DNA of 64,000 nt from Rhodopseudomonas sp. P2A-2r (GTDB taxonomy: Bacteria; Pseudomonadota; Alphaproteobacteria; Rhizobiales; Xanthobacteraceae): the NCBI RefSeq assembly GCF_026015985.1, contig NZ_CP110389.1, forward strand, positions 3,566,001 through 3,630,000, read 5' to 3'. Below the pieces are notes generated by a model. The model saw only the letters and a list, made by a program, of their open reading frames with translations, was not told the origin of the DNA and did no database searches. Of the stretch, positions 1-10,568 are shown in pieces (within the stretch, counting starts at the first letter, position 1; each line of letters begins with the position of its first letter). Position numbers and translations under genes: made by a program.

Positions 1-327
1 GTCAAGGAGCGCTTCGATGCGGAGGGGAGGGCGCCAGATTGCACAGTGTGCGACGAACCGGTGAAGACGGCTACCATCTCGTTCGGTCAGTCGATGCCCG
101 AGGACGCGATGCGGCGCGCCGTCGAACTCGCCCGGCAGTGCGATCTGTTTCTCGCCATCGGTTCATCGTTGGTGGTGTGGCCCGCCGCCGGTTTTCCACA
201 GCTGGCAAAAAATTCCGGCGCCCGCCTGGTGATCATCAACAACGAGCGCACCGATCAGGACGATCACGCCGATCTCGTGATCCGCTACGATATCGGTGAG
301 ACGCTGAGGCCGTTCGTCGGTAACTGA
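1..327 (+). CDS. Sir2-family NAD-dependent protein deacetylase, C-terminal part
   Basis: The gene is cut by the left edge of the window; about 108 codons remain and end at TGA. Sirtuins remove acyl groups from lysines using NAD and release nicotinamide and O-acyl-ADP-ribose. Visible are the second zinc-binding Cys pair (CTVCDE, about residues 14-19), the segment ISFGQSMPE that follows it, the Rossmann-type stretch LFLAIGSSLVVWPAAGF and the late strand LVIINNE. These match the C-terminal half of bacterial CobB-type sirtuins. The catalytic His and the first Cys pair lie outside the window. An internal GTG at 46 is not the real start. The family is clear, but the subclass cannot be assigned from this part. 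Confidence 0.85.
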   Translation, partial: VKERFDAEGRAPDCTVCDEPVKTATISFGQSMPEDAMRRAVELARQCDLFLAIGSSLVVWPAAGFPQLAKNSGARLVIINNERTDQDDHADLVIRYDIGETLRPFVGN

Positions 328-521
328 TGCGCACTTGATTCGCTGCCGCGCAAGGCTGTTCATAGCTCTTTCTGTGTTCGTTTTTTGTCTTTGCGCTGCT
401 TCCGACAGTGTTATCTTTGAATCGCGAGATTCGCGTTGCGTCATCATGAATTGTCATCGGTGGGCACGTAGGGTGGTGCTGTCATTGCTCGGACAGCCCG
501 CAGAGTTTGGGATCCGGGGTC

Positions 522-1187
522 ATGGGGTCGGACGGATTTGATTCGAAGAGGCTGGGCGCGTTACCGCCGGGTGCTGCCGGGCCATCGCGGTCGGTAGCAG
601 CAGATTTTTCCGGCCATTCCGATCACGACGCGATGGACCCGTTTGCGGGTCTCGGCGAAGGCGCGGCGGCCAATCTCGTCGAAATCAGCGGCGTCATCAA
701 ATGGTTCGATGCTTCCAAGGGGTATGGCTTCATCGTGCCCGACAATGGGGCTGCGGACGTGCTGCTGCACGTCACCGTCCTGCGGCGCGATGGCTACCAG
801 ACCGCCTATGAAGGCGCGCGTCTGGTCGTTGAATGCGTGCAGCGTGCCAAGGGCTACCAGGCGTTCCAGATCGTCTCGATGGATGAGTCCACCGCGATCC
901 ATCCGGCGCAGATGCTGCCGCCGCGGACCCACGTCAACGTCACCCCGACCAGCGGTCTGGAGCGGGCCCAGGTAAAGTGGTTCAACCGGCTGCGTGGCTT
1001 CGGCTTCCTGACCTGCGGGGAGGGGACGCCGGATATCTTCGTGCACATGGAAACCCTGCGCCGCTTCGGCATGACCGAGCTGCGGCCCGGCCAGTATGTG
1101 CTCGTTCGTTTCGGGCCCGGCTCGAAGGGCATGATGGCCGCCGAGATCCAGCCGGAAGCCGGTACACCCGGTCTGTCCTCGCACTGA
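522..1187 (+). CDS. Tandem cold-shock domain protein
   Basis: A protein of about 221 aa with two cold-shock (OB-fold, single-stranded nucleic acid binding) domains. The first contains GVIKWFDASKGYGFIVPD and the second AQVKWFNRLRGFGFLTC, each followed by a D-hh-hH-hxxL segment (DVLLHVTVL and DIFVHMETL). The usual RNP1 aromatics are kept in both. Ordinary Csp proteins have about 70 aa and one domain; two domains after a disordered N-terminus of about 50 residues is a form known in alphaproteobacteria. I chose the ATG at 522 because a GGGG lies about 6 nt upstream; an in-frame TTG at 507 is possible. It probably binds RNA under cold or stationary-phase stress, which is inference from the family. 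Confidence 0.88.
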   Translation: MGSDGFDSKRLGALPPGAAGPSRSVAADFSGHSDHDAMDPFAGLGEGAAANLVEISGVIKWFDASKGYGFIVPDNGAADVLLHVTVLRRDGYQTAYEGARLVVECVQRAKGYQAFQIVSMDESTAIHPAQMLPPRTHVNVTPTSGLERAQVKWFNRLRGFGFLTCGEGTPDIFVHMETLRRFGMTELRPGQYVLVRFGPGSKGMMAAEIQPEAGTPGLSSH

Positions 1188-1336
1188 TCCGATCGCGTCG
1201 TCGGAGCTGCGGGCCCGCACGGCAGACGTCTGGTATTTGCCATGATCGTCGGGTTAGTGTTGCCCGCGGGCGCATCTGCCCAATGTGTGGATCGATGTTC
1301 ATGAGCTTTGTTGTTGCTGGCCGCGGTCGGAGTCTG

Positions 1337-1789
1337 ATGCGCGCGTCATTGGTGCTGGCCGCAGTGCTGGCATTTGTCGGCTTCACGGCCGTTCCCGTTC
1401 GTGCTGCGGAGCTTGAGCCGCTGGAGATCGTCACCAAGTCGGGCGTGCAGGTGTTCTCGGTCGAACTGGCGAAGACTGAGAAGGAGCGCGAAACCGGCCT
1501 CATGTACCGCAAGGAACTCGCCGACGGGCGCGGCATGCTGTTCGATTTCACGCCCGAGCAGCAGGTTTCCATGTGGATGAAGAACACCTTCATCCCGCTG
1601 GACATGATCTTCATCCGCGCCGACGGCCGCATCCTCCGGATCGCCGAGAATACCGAGCCGCAATCCACCAAGATCATCTCCTCCGGCGGTCTCGCCAAGG
1701 GCGTTCTGGAAGTGATCGCCGGTACTGCCAAAAAGTATGGCATCGCGCCGGGCGACAGGGTCGCTCATCCGCTGTTCAAGGGATCATAG
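1337..1789 (+). CDS. DUF192 family exported protein
   Basis: About 150 aa. The N-terminus from 1337 reads as a Sec signal peptide (hydrophobic core LVLAAVLAFVGFTAV, cleavage near VRAAELE), so the protein is probably periplasmic. The mature part carries the DUF192 hallmarks: an early ETGLMYRKEL segment, RGMLFDF, the core MWMKNTFIPLDMIFI and a late GVLEVIAGTAKKYGI. The biochemical role of DUF192 is not established. The start at 1337 is preferred since a GGTCGGAG stretch precedes it and the signal peptide then begins with MRAS; in-frame ATGs at 1283, 1295 and 1301 are alternatives. tRNA-Pro follows 48 nt later on the same strand. Confidence 0.87.
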   Translation: MRASLVLAAVLAFVGFTAVPVRAAELEPLEIVTKSGVQVFSVELAKTEKERETGLMYRKELADGRGMLFDFTPEQQVSMWMKNTFIPLDMIFIRADGRILRIAENTEPQSTKIISSGGLAKGVLEVIAGTAKKYGIAPGDRVAHPLFKGS

Positions 1790-1837
1790 GTCCGACAGCC
1801 TTGCTGCTCCCCCCGAAGCGTGTATCGACACGGCACC

Positions 1838-1914
1838 CGGGGTATAGCGCAGCCTGGTAGCGCGGCAGTTTTGGGTACTGCAGGTCCAAGGTTCAGATCC
1901 TTGTGCCCCGACCA
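1838..1914 (+). tRNA. tRNA-Pro (anticodon UGG)
   Basis: 77 nt including an encoded CCA. The acceptor arm pairs CGGGGTA with TGCCCCG. The anticodon stem GCAGT/ACTGC closes the loop TTTGGGT, giving TGG. The T arm is CAAGG/CCTTG around TTCAGAT. That T loop has G where the nearly invariant A58 is expected (usual TTCGAAT), which could be a real variant or a read error. Confidence 0.93.
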
Positions 1915-2052
1915 ATCATTTCAGTGGCTTAACCGGCATTCGCTCTCCTGGCGCATCCGCCGCCAAGAGCGACCCGGCAGAATCTCGCCGTCCGGGGTAG
2001 CCTGCCGGCCCGCCCTGTGGAACAATGCCAGCGGTTCTGGCTTTGATGTTCC

Positions 2053-2577
2053 ATGATCGAACAATCGCACTTTACCAAAACGGCGCATTCTGTTCGCGGC
2101 CTGGGCATTCCTGCCCAGCGCGGCATTGTCGCTGCGGCTGCGGCGCTGCTGATCGTCGGCGGCGCGGTTGTCTGGCGGATCGGCGCCAGCAGCACGCCAA
2201 CACCCAGCCTGCCCGCGAAGGTCGCTGCGACAGCACGAAACCCCGCCATCGACGAACTGGTCGGCACCACCAAGGCGCTCGATGCCTCCCAGCAGCAGGT
2301 GGTCGACCAGTTGCAGATCGTCCAGGACCTGCTGGCCGCGCAGAGGGTGGAGACCAAGCGGACAGCCGACAAGGTCGCGGCGCTCAGCGACAAGCTGGAA
2401 GCGCTGCGACAATCCTTTGCCAGCGTGCAACAGCCGGCTGTGGATGAGGCGGAGGCAGCGCCGCCAAGCAAGCAGGTCGCGCAGGCGAGCCGGTCGCGGG
2501 CCAAGGCAAACCGCGCCGCCCCGGCGCGCAAGTTCACGAAGAGCAAGCGGCACCGCACCGCCTCGACGCGCCGCTGA
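2053..2577 (+). CDS. Hypothetical membrane-anchored coiled-coil protein
   Basis: 174 aa, family not recognised. Residues about 25-45 form one hydrophobic segment (GIVAAAAALLIVGGAVVW). They are followed by a Pro/Thr linker, a heptad-like helical stretch from about 70 to 125 rich in Gln, Leu and Ala (DASQQQVVDQLQIVQDLL and onward), and a very basic tail of Lys and Arg ending in STRR. The likely topology is a short cytoplasmic N-terminus, one membrane helix and a coiled coil. No strong ribosome binding site precedes the ATG, so the start is uncertain. It converges with the acyltransferase gene that ends at 2657. Confidence 0.6.
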   Translation: MIEQSHFTKTAHSVRGLGIPAQRGIVAAAAALLIVGGAVVWRIGASSTPTPSLPAKVAATARNPAIDELVGTTKALDASQQQVVDQLQIVQDLLAAQRVETKRTADKVAALSDKLEALRQSFASVQQPAVDEAEAAPPSKQVAQASRSRAKANRAAPARKFTKSKRHRTASTRR

Positions 2578-2656
2578 GCTGCGGCCCCAGGCACTTCTAT
2601 AAGCCTGTATTTAGTCCGCGCGCCTCCCTGATCGATGCGCGTCGTCCGTTACCTTG

Positions 2657-3895
2657 TCAGGATTGCCCGGTCGTCACCGAGGATGACGACGCCGCAGATA
2701 CGGCGTTTGACGTGGCCGGCGGCGTGGCGGCAGCGGGCTTGGGCAGCGGCTTGTCCTGCTTCTTCGACCACGAGATGTAATAGGCCACCAGGGTCATCAG
2801 CGCGATGCCGGACGCGCTGACGAAGATCTGCGCCGCCAGCGAACCCGAACTCATCATCAGTTCGAAATGGCCGACAAAGGACAGGAACACGCCGACGCAG
2901 AACACCGCCAGCGATTGCTGGCCGCATTTGACCAGCGGCTGGAACACCCGCCATTCCAGCCCGCGCCAGTCCTTCGGCACGAAGCGCGTGACGAAGAACG
3001 CGATGATCACGAAATGCAGCACGCGATAGGGCGCGAGGTTGGTCTTGTCGTTGGGGTTGAAGGCGTCGAACAGCCAGTCCGGCATCATGTGGCCGTAGTC
3101 CGGGAAGCGGCCGGCCATGGTCATGATCAGCGAAAAGATCAGATAGGCGATGCCGAAATACAGCAGCACCTTCGATTTGATCACCGAGCGCGATTCGACC
3201 GCGCCGCCGAGCGCGAACCACGCGCCGAACACGAACAGCAGCTGCCAGGTGTAGGGATTGAAATACCAAGTGCCGGACGGATAGGCCGGCAGATTCCAGC
3301 CGAACTGGCGGGCCGCGAAATACAGCGCCAGCGAGGCCAGCATGGTCAGGTCGGGCTTGCGCAGCATCATCCACAGCACCGGCGGGAAGAACCCCATCAG
3401 CACGATGTAAAGCGGCAGCACGTCGAGGTTGAGCGGCTTGAACTTCAGGAGCAGGCCCTGCGTCAGGGTCTGGATCGGATTGTCGACGAGGCCGGCGACG
3501 TTGAATTCGTTGATGATGTCCGGATCGTTGTAGCGCTGCGCCACGTAGCCGATGGCGGCGATATAGATCACGAACAGGATGACGTGGGCCACATAGAGCT
3601 GCCAGACCCGCTTGGTGAGTCGGGTCGCGCCGACGATGAAGCCGCGCTCCAGCATCATCTTGGCATAGACGAACGAGGCGGTGTAGCCGGAGATGAACAC
3701 GAACAGGTCGGCGGCGTCGGAGAAGCCGTAATTCCGGGTGGTGACCCAGTTGACGACGTTGTCGGGGATGTGATCGAGGAAAATCGCCCAGTTGGCGATA
3801 CCCCGGAAGAAATCGAGCCGCAGGTCGCGTCCTTTAGGGGGAGAATGGCGTGAATTTCCATGGGAGCCGTTCGTGCTGCCGGTTTGCAGGGCCAA
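2657..3895 (-). CDS. opgC: OpgC-domain membrane acyltransferase
   Basis: 412 aa, polytopic. OpgC proteins succinylate osmoregulated periplasmic glucans from the inner membrane. The N-terminal signature is clear: RDLRLDFFRGIANWAIFLDH (about residues 23-42) followed by NVVNWVTTRNYGFSDAADLF and FVFISGYTASFVYAKMM. Roughly ten further hydrophobic segments follow, with a low-complexity Ala/Ser/Pro tail. These match the OpgC_C/acyltransferase_3-related family frequent in Bradyrhizobium, where cyclic beta-glucans are the probable substrate. No glucan synthase gene is adjacent. The gene is transcribed away from the NDUFS4-like gene, so promoters for both lie in 3896-4072. Confidence 0.85.
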   Translation of the reverse strand: MALQTGSTNGSHGNSRHSPPKGRDLRLDFFRGIANWAIFLDHIPDNVVNWVTTRNYGFSDAADLFVFISGYTASFVYAKMMLERGFIVGATRLTKRVWQLYVAHVILFVIYIAAIGYVAQRYNDPDIINEFNVAGLVDNPIQTLTQGLLLKFKPLNLDVLPLYIVLMGFFPPVLWMMLRKPDLTMLASLALYFAARQFGWNLPAYPSGTWYFNPYTWQLLFVFGAWFALGGAVESRSVIKSKVLLYFGIAYLIFSLIMTMAGRFPDYGHMMPDWLFDAFNPNDKTNLAPYRVLHFVIIAFFVTRFVPKDWRGLEWRVFQPLVKCGQQSLAVFCVGVFLSFVGHFELMMSSGSLAAQIFVSASGIALMTLVAYYISWSKKQDKPLPKPAAATPPATSNAVSAASSSSVTTGQS

Positions 3896-4072
3896 CGATA
3901 TAGACGGAGCCGTGCCGCGATTGTCACGCCGCCGCGAAAAGAATATACCAAATCACGAAACGAAACCGCCCGGCGACGGAATCACGCATCAAATTCGTGA
4001 CAATTGACTATACTAAACCCGTCGTTTCCACCAATTTGGCGCAATGTCGCACGCAACAGGCCGCATCATTCC

Positions 4073-4378
4073 ATGACCGCACGCATCTTCAAGCCCGCCA
4101 AGAACGCGATGCAATCGGGGACCGCCAAGACCAAGGAATGGCAGCTCGATTACGAGCCTGAGCAGGCGCGGGTGATCGAGCCGTTGATGGGCTGGACCAG
4201 TTCCGGCGACATGAAGCAGCAACTGACCCTGCACTTCCACACCAGGGAAGACGCCGTTGCCTATTGCGAGCGCGAGGGCATCGCCTACCAGGTGATCGAG
4301 CCCAAGTCGCCGGCCCCCCGTCAGATCGCTTATTCGGACAATTTTGCCTTCAAGCGCACCGAACCCTGGACGCACTGA
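4073..4378 (+). CDS. NDUFS4-like NADH dehydrogenase (complex I) accessory subunit
   Basis: 101 aa. The sequence contains MTARIFKPAKNAMQSGTAKT, a WQLDYEP segment, PLMGWTSSGDMKQQLTLHF, then AVAYCEREGIAYQV and a terminal NFAFKRTEPWTH. This is the ETC complex I subunit family, homologous to mitochondrial NDUFS4, found in alphaproteobacteria as a small accessory subunit stabilising the NADH-oxidising arm. Length agrees with bacterial members (about 100 aa). It stands alone, not in a nuo operon, which is usual. The ATG at 4073 was chosen because the conserved block begins right there; the longer open frame upstream has no family resemblance. Confidence 0.88.
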   Translation: MTARIFKPAKNAMQSGTAKTKEWQLDYEPEQARVIEPLMGWTSSGDMKQQLTLHFHTREDAVAYCEREGIAYQVIEPKSPAPRQIAYSDNFAFKRTEPWTH

Positions 4379-4541
4379 CGTCCGGGCGCGACCGCGGATG
4401 GGCCATGCGGTCCTCTGCCACCGTGCCCACCTGGACCGAAAGTTAGGGTTGCGCGGGCATGCCGCGCAATGACACCATGACCCTCAGCCGGTCACGGGCT
4501 GCCCCATAAGAAAAAACGAAATCTCCAGGAAACGGAAGCTG

Positions 4542-6145
<1,604 letters not shown>

Positions 6146-6146
<1 letters not shown>

Positions 6147-8164
6147 TGATGGCCACCACTGCTCTCTACCAACGCTTTCGCACGCTGCTCGTTGCCAATC
6201 GCGGCGAGATCGCCTGCCGCGTCATCCGCACCGCGCGGGCCATGGGCCTGCGCACCGTCGCGGTCTATTCCGAGGCGGATCGCGATGCGCTGCACGTTGC
6301 CATGGCCGACGAGGCCGTGCTGATCGGTCCGGCGCGCGCCCGCGACTCCTATCTCAACATCGCCAATGTCATCGACGCCGCCCGCAGGAGCGACGCCGAA
6401 GCGATTCACCCCGGCTACGGCTTTCTGTCGGAGAGCGCTGAATTTGCGCAGGCCTGCGCCGATGCGGGTCTTGTCTTCGTCGGCCCGACCGCCGCCATGA
6501 TCACCGCGATGGGCTCCAAGTCCGGCTCCAAGGAACTGATGGAGAAGGCCGGCGTGCCACTGGTGCCGGGCTTCCATGGCGAGGCGCAGGACGAGGCGAC
6601 GCTGGCGGCGGAAGCCAACAAGATCGGCTTCCCGGTGCTGGTAAAGGCCTCCGCCGGCGGCGGCGGGCGCGGCATGCGGGTGGTGCGCAGCGCTGGGGAA
6701 TTGGCTGCCGCCATCGTCAGCGCCAAGCGTGAGGCCAAGGCGGCGTTCGGCGACGACCGTATGCTAATCGAGAAGTATGTCGACAATCCCCGCCACATCG
6801 AGGTGCAGATCGTCGGCGATAGCCACGGCAATTTGGTCTCGCTGTTCGAACGCGAATGCACCCTGCAGCGCCGCCATCAGAAGGTGATCGAGGAAGCGCC
6901 ATCACCGACGCTGAACGCCGCGCAGCGCGAGGAAGTCTGCGCCGCCGCGCGCAAGGCGGCGGGGGCGGTGAACTATGTCGGCGCCGGCACCATCGAATTC
7001 GTCTCCGACGGCAAGGATGTGTTCTTCATCGAGATGAACACGCGGCTGCAGGTCGAGCATCCCGTCACCGAACTGATCACCGGCATCGACCTCGTCGAAT
7101 GGCAGCTGCGCGTCGCATTCGGCGAAAAGCTGCCGCTGACGCAGGACCAGATCAAGCTGAACGGCCACGCCGTCGAGGCGCGGGTCTATGCGGAAAACCC
7201 GCACAAGAACTTCATGCCGTCGGTCGGCCGGATCAAGACCTGGCGGACGCCGGAGGAAAGCAACGGATTGCGCATCGATGCCGGCTATCGCGCGGGCGAT
7301 CATGTGTCGCCGAACTACGATGCCATGCTGGCCAAGGTGATCGCCTGGGCACCGACCCGCGAGGCGGCGATCGCCCGGCTCAACCGCGGGCTCGAAGACA
7401 CCGACATCCGCGGCATCGTCACCAACATCCCGTTCCTGTCGGCGCTGGTGACGCATCCTGGGGTGATTGCCAACGAGATCGACACAGGCTTCATCGAGCG
7501 TGAGCTGCAGGCACTGACTCCGGCTGCGGCCGCACCGGGCGATCTCGAACTGTGCGCTGCCGTTGCCGCCATCCTGGCGAACGAAGCGGAGACATCTGCC
7601 AGCGATCGCGCGTCGCCATGGCAGACCGCGGGCTGGATGCCGGTCGGCCGGCGCAAGCGCGTGTTCGCGTTCCGCCATGCTCTGGAGCCGAGCCCGAAGG
7701 TCATCCTCAGCTACGGCAGCGGACCGTCGACGATGACCATCGGGGACCGCGAATTCGCCTTTGCCACCGCGCCGCGCGGCGAGGGCAGGTTCGATCTGTC
7801 GCTGGACGGCGCCCGATCCGATGTGACGGCCGTCATCGAAGGCCACGAACTCTATCTACGCACTCGTAACGGCCGTTTCGATCTGCACCTGATCGATCCG
7901 TTCGGCGGCGACGACGAGGAGCAGGTCGGCGACGACCGCATCGTGGCGCCGCTGCCGGGCACCGTGGTGGCCTTGCTGGCCGAGGAGGGGGCGATGCTGG
8001 AGCGCGGCGCCGCGATCCTGACGCTGGAGGTGATGAAGATGGAGCAGACGCTGCGCGCGCCATTCGCCGGCGTGCTGAAGAGCATCAAGTGCAAGGTCGG
8101 CGATATCGTGCAGGAAGGCGTCGAGCTCGCCGAGATCGAGCCAACGGAGCCGAAGCCGGTATGA
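6146..8164 (+). CDS. Methylcrotonyl-CoA carboxylase, biotin carboxylase (alpha) subunit
   Basis: 672 aa from the ATG at 6146, which overlaps the upstream stop. Domain order: biotin carboxylase N-domain (TLLVANRGEIACRVIRTAR), HPGYGFLSE, ATP-grasp (LVKASAGGGGRGMRVV, MLIEKYVDNPRHIEVQIVGD, ECTLQRRHQKVIEEAPS, FIEMNTRLQVEHPVTE), biotin carboxylase C-domain, a linker, and a C-terminal biotinyl domain with LTLEVMKMEQTLRAPFAG whose central Lys is the biotin site. It carboxylates biotin with ATP and bicarbonate, then hands over to the beta subunit. A second ATG at 6149 is an equally possible start. The stop overlaps the HMG-CoA lyase start by 4 nt, so the three genes are translationally coupled. Confidence 0.92.
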
Positions 8165-9018
8165 GCGATCAGGTCCGCATCGTCGAGGTCGGTCCGCGAG
8201 ACGGCCTGCAGAACGAGAAGACGCCGGTCTCGGTCGAAGACCGCATCGCGTTTACAAAGGCGCTGTTCGCCGCCGGGCTGCACACCATCGAAGTCGGCTC
8301 GTTCGTGTCGCCCAAGGCGATCCCGAAGATGCAGGGCTCGGATCAGGTGTTTCGTGGCGTGCGCGATCTGCCCGGGGAATTCCATGTGCTGGTGCCCAAC
8401 GAGAAGGGCTATGAGGCGGCCAAAGAGGTTGGCGCAAAGGTCATTGCGGTGTTTGCCTCGGCATCGGAAGGTTTTTCCCGCGCCAATATCAATTGCTCGG
8501 TGGCGGAGTCGATCGAGCGCTTCAAGCCGGTGATCGCCCGTGCCCAGGCCGACGGCATTCGCGTGCGCGGCTACGTTTCATGCGTGCTCGGCTGTCCCTA
8601 TGACGGCGAGGTCGACGTGCAGGCAGTGGTGGATGTCACCACGACCCTGTGGGACCTCGGCTGCTACGAGGTCTCACTCGGCGACACCATCGGCGTCGGC
8701 ACCCCGACCAAGGCGCGCGCGCTGCTGCGGGCCTGCGCCGAGGCGGTGCCGATGAAAAATCTCGCAATGCACTTCCACGACACTTACGGCCAGGCCTTGG
8801 CGAACATCTATGCCGGGCTGGAGGAGGGCGCCCGCGTCATCGACAGCGCTGCCGGCGGCCTCGGCGGCTGCCCCTATGCGCCCGGCGCCACCGGCAATGT
8901 CGGCACCGAGGACGTGGTCTACATGCTCGAAGGCATGGGGATTAAGACCGGCGTAGATATGGATAGGTTGCTGGTAGCGACCAACGCGATCAGTGCGCTG
9001 ATCGGCCGGCCCCGGTGA
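8161..9018 (+). CDS. mvaB: Hydroxymethylglutaryl-CoA lyase
   Basis: 285 aa. Cleaves HMG-CoA to acetyl-CoA and acetoacetate, the last step of leucine catabolism. The N-terminal VRIVEVGPRDGLQNEKTPV carries the catalytic Arg-Asp pair of the HMGL TIM barrel. Other family blocks are VGSFVSPKAIPKMQGSDQV, SCVLGCPYDGEV, SLGDTIGVGTP, the metal-binding HFHDTYGQALAN and the Cys loop GLGGCPYAPGATGNVGTEDV. The start ATG sits inside the stop of the MCC alpha gene. Together with MCC alpha and beta it converts methylcrotonyl-CoA onward, except for the hydratase, which is not in this window. A palindromic repeat follows downstream and may end transcription. Confidence 0.93.
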   Translation: MSDQVRIVEVGPRDGLQNEKTPVSVEDRIAFTKALFAAGLHTIEVGSFVSPKAIPKMQGSDQVFRGVRDLPGEFHVLVPNEKGYEAAKEVGAKVIAVFASASEGFSRANINCSVAESIERFKPVIARAQADGIRVRGYVSCVLGCPYDGEVDVQAVVDVTTTLWDLGCYEVSLGDTIGVGTPTKARALLRACAEAVPMKNLAMHFHDTYGQALANIYAGLEEGARVIDSAAGGLGGCPYAPGATGNVGTEDVVYMLEGMGIKTGVDMDRLLVATNAISALIGRPR

Positions 9019-9075
9019 GCCGGGTGGCGTCCGCGCTGAATGCGAAGGCAGCAAAGTAATCGGAACTGGCACAGC

Positions 9076-9186
9076 GTCATCCTGAGGTGCTCGCCGTCTT
9101 CGGCGAGCCTCGAAGGATGAATGTTCATCGACGGTGCTTCCGCCGTCGTCCTTCGAGACGCGCGCAAGCGCGCTCCTCAGGATGAC
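9076..9186. repeat. Palindromic intergenic repeat (GTCATCCTGAGG type), copy 1
   Basis: About 111 bp between convergent genes. The outer arms GTCATCCTGAGG (9076-9087) and CCTCAGGATGAC (9175-9186) are perfect inverted repeats. Inside lie a hairpin GCTCGCC/GGCGAGC, the pair TCGAAGGA/TCCTTCGA, and GCGCGC-AA-GCGCGC. The same family occurs at 47615-47727. Such elements are dispersed in Bradyrhizobiaceae genomes, and here the strong stems could act as a bidirectional terminator. Confidence 0.85.
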
Positions 9187-9209
9187 GGCTTCCAATTCGA
9201 TGGTGACCT

Positions 9210-10568
9210 CTATCGTCCCCCGTCCGGCCCCATCACCAGGTCCGGCAGGAAGGTCGAGATCTGCGGCACGAAACACAATAGGACCACGGCGGCCATCATC
9301 AGCAGAACGAAGGGCAGCGTGCCCCAGATCACTTCCATCAGCGGGATGTCGGGCGCCACATTGCGGATGACGAAGATGTTCAGCCCGACCGGAGGATGGA
9401 TCAGGCCCATCTCCATGACGATGGTCATGACGATGCCGAACCAGATGATATCAAAACCGGCGGCGCGCAGCGGCGGCAGCACGATCGGAGCGGTCATCAG
9501 GATGATCGATACCGGCGGCAGGAAGAAGCCGAGGATCACCACCATTACCAGGATCGCGGCCAGCAGCTCCCAGCGCGGCAGGTGCATGGCGACGATGGAT
9601 TCCGCCACCGACTGCGAGATGTGCAGGTAGCTCATAACGTAGGAGTATAGCAGCGACATGCCGATGATCATCATCAGCATGGTCGACTCGCGGATCGTCG
9701 ATTTCAGGATCGGCGCAAGGTCAGTGGGCCGCCACACGCCGTAGATCGCCGCGATCAGCGCCAGCGCCAGCAACCCGCCGAGACCTGCGGTTTCCGACGG
9801 CGTCGAATAGCCGCCATACAGCGCGATCATCACACCGGTGAGCAGGATGATGAACGGCAGCACCCGTGGCAGCGCGCTGAAGCGCTCGGCCATGGTGAAT
9901 TCGTCGCGCTGCAGGATCGCGGATTCGACACCGGTCGCCTCATACGCCACCTTCGCCGTGGCGTATTCCTTGCGGAAGCGGATCACCGCATAGACGCCGA
10001 ACAAAGTGACCAGCAGCAGGCCCGGGCCGATGCCGGCGAGAAACAGCCGTCCCAGCGATTTTTCGGCAGCCACGGCAAACAGGATCATGGTGATGGAGGG
10101 CGGCAGCAGGATGCCCAGCGTGCCGCCGGCAGCGATGATGCCGGCCGCGAAACCGCCGGAATAGCCGCGCTTGCGCATCTCGGGAATGCCGGCGGAGCCG
10201 ATCGCCGAGCAGGTGGCGGGCGACGAACCGGCCATGGCCGCGAACAGCGCGCAGGCGAACACGTTGGCGACGCCGAGGCCGCCGGGCACCCGATGCAGCC
10301 AGGCATGCAGCGCCGAATACAGATCCTGTCCGGCGCGGGATTTTCCGATCGCCGCGCCCTTGAGAATGAACAGCGGGATCGACAGCAGCGTGATCGAGGC
10401 CATCTCCTCGTAGACGTTCTGCGTCACCGTATCGAGCGAGGCCGACGGCATGTAGATCGCCATGAACACCACGGCGACGGAGCCCAGCGCGAAGGCGATC
10501 GGCATGCCCGAAAACATCGCCACCAGTGTCGCCACGCCGTAGCTGATACCAATTCCAAGAACAGTCAC
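9210..10568 (-). CDS. TRAP transporter large permease (DctM type)
   Basis: 452 aa, about 12 to 14 membrane segments. This is the ion-coupled subunit of a tripartite ATP-independent periplasmic transporter. Typical blocks: FSGMPIAFALGSVAVVFMAI, IPLFILKGAAIGKS, GSSPATCSAIGSAGIPEMRKRGY, FAAGIIAAGGTLGILLPPS and a late PPVGLNIFVI. I place the start at the GTG at 10568, which overlaps the stop of the DctQ gene (GTGA). The open frame running further upstream is only read-through of the DctQ region. It is last in a dctP-dctQ-dctM order on the minus strand. The substrate is probably a carboxylic acid, but nothing here fixes which one. Confidence 0.9.
   Translation of the reverse strand: MTVLGIGISYGVATLVAMFSGMPIAFALGSVAVVFMAIYMPSASLDTVTQNVYEEMASITLLSIPLFILKGAAIGKSRAGQDLYSALHAWLHRVPGGLGVANVFACALFAAMAGSSPATCSAIGSAGIPEMRKRGYSGGFAAGIIAAGGTLGILLPPSITMILFAVAAEKSLGRLFLAGIGPGLLLVTLFGVYAVIRFRKEYATAKVAYEATGVESAILQRDEFTMAERFSALPRVLPFIILLTGVMIALYGGYSTPSETAGLGGLLALALIAAIYGVWRPTDLAPILKSTIRESTMLMMIIGMSLLYSYVMSYLHISQSVAESIVAMHLPRWELLAAILVMVVILGFFLPPVSIILMTAPIVLPPLRAAGFDIIWFGIVMTIVMEMGLIHPPVGLNIFVIRNVAPDIPLMEVIWGTLPFVLLMMAAVVLLCFVPQISTFLPDLVMGPDGGR

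Noticed and set aside
2867..3853. Long plus-strand open frame over the OpgC gene (328 aa)
   Set aside because: Composition is His/Glu/Arg-rich typical of an antisense shadow, while the minus strand has a clear membrane acyltransferase.
3985..4030. Sigma-70 promoter TTGACT/TATACT upstream of the NDUFS4-like gene
   Set aside because: The two hexamer-like words overlap and no partner at 16-18 nt spacing exists, so no promoter is called.
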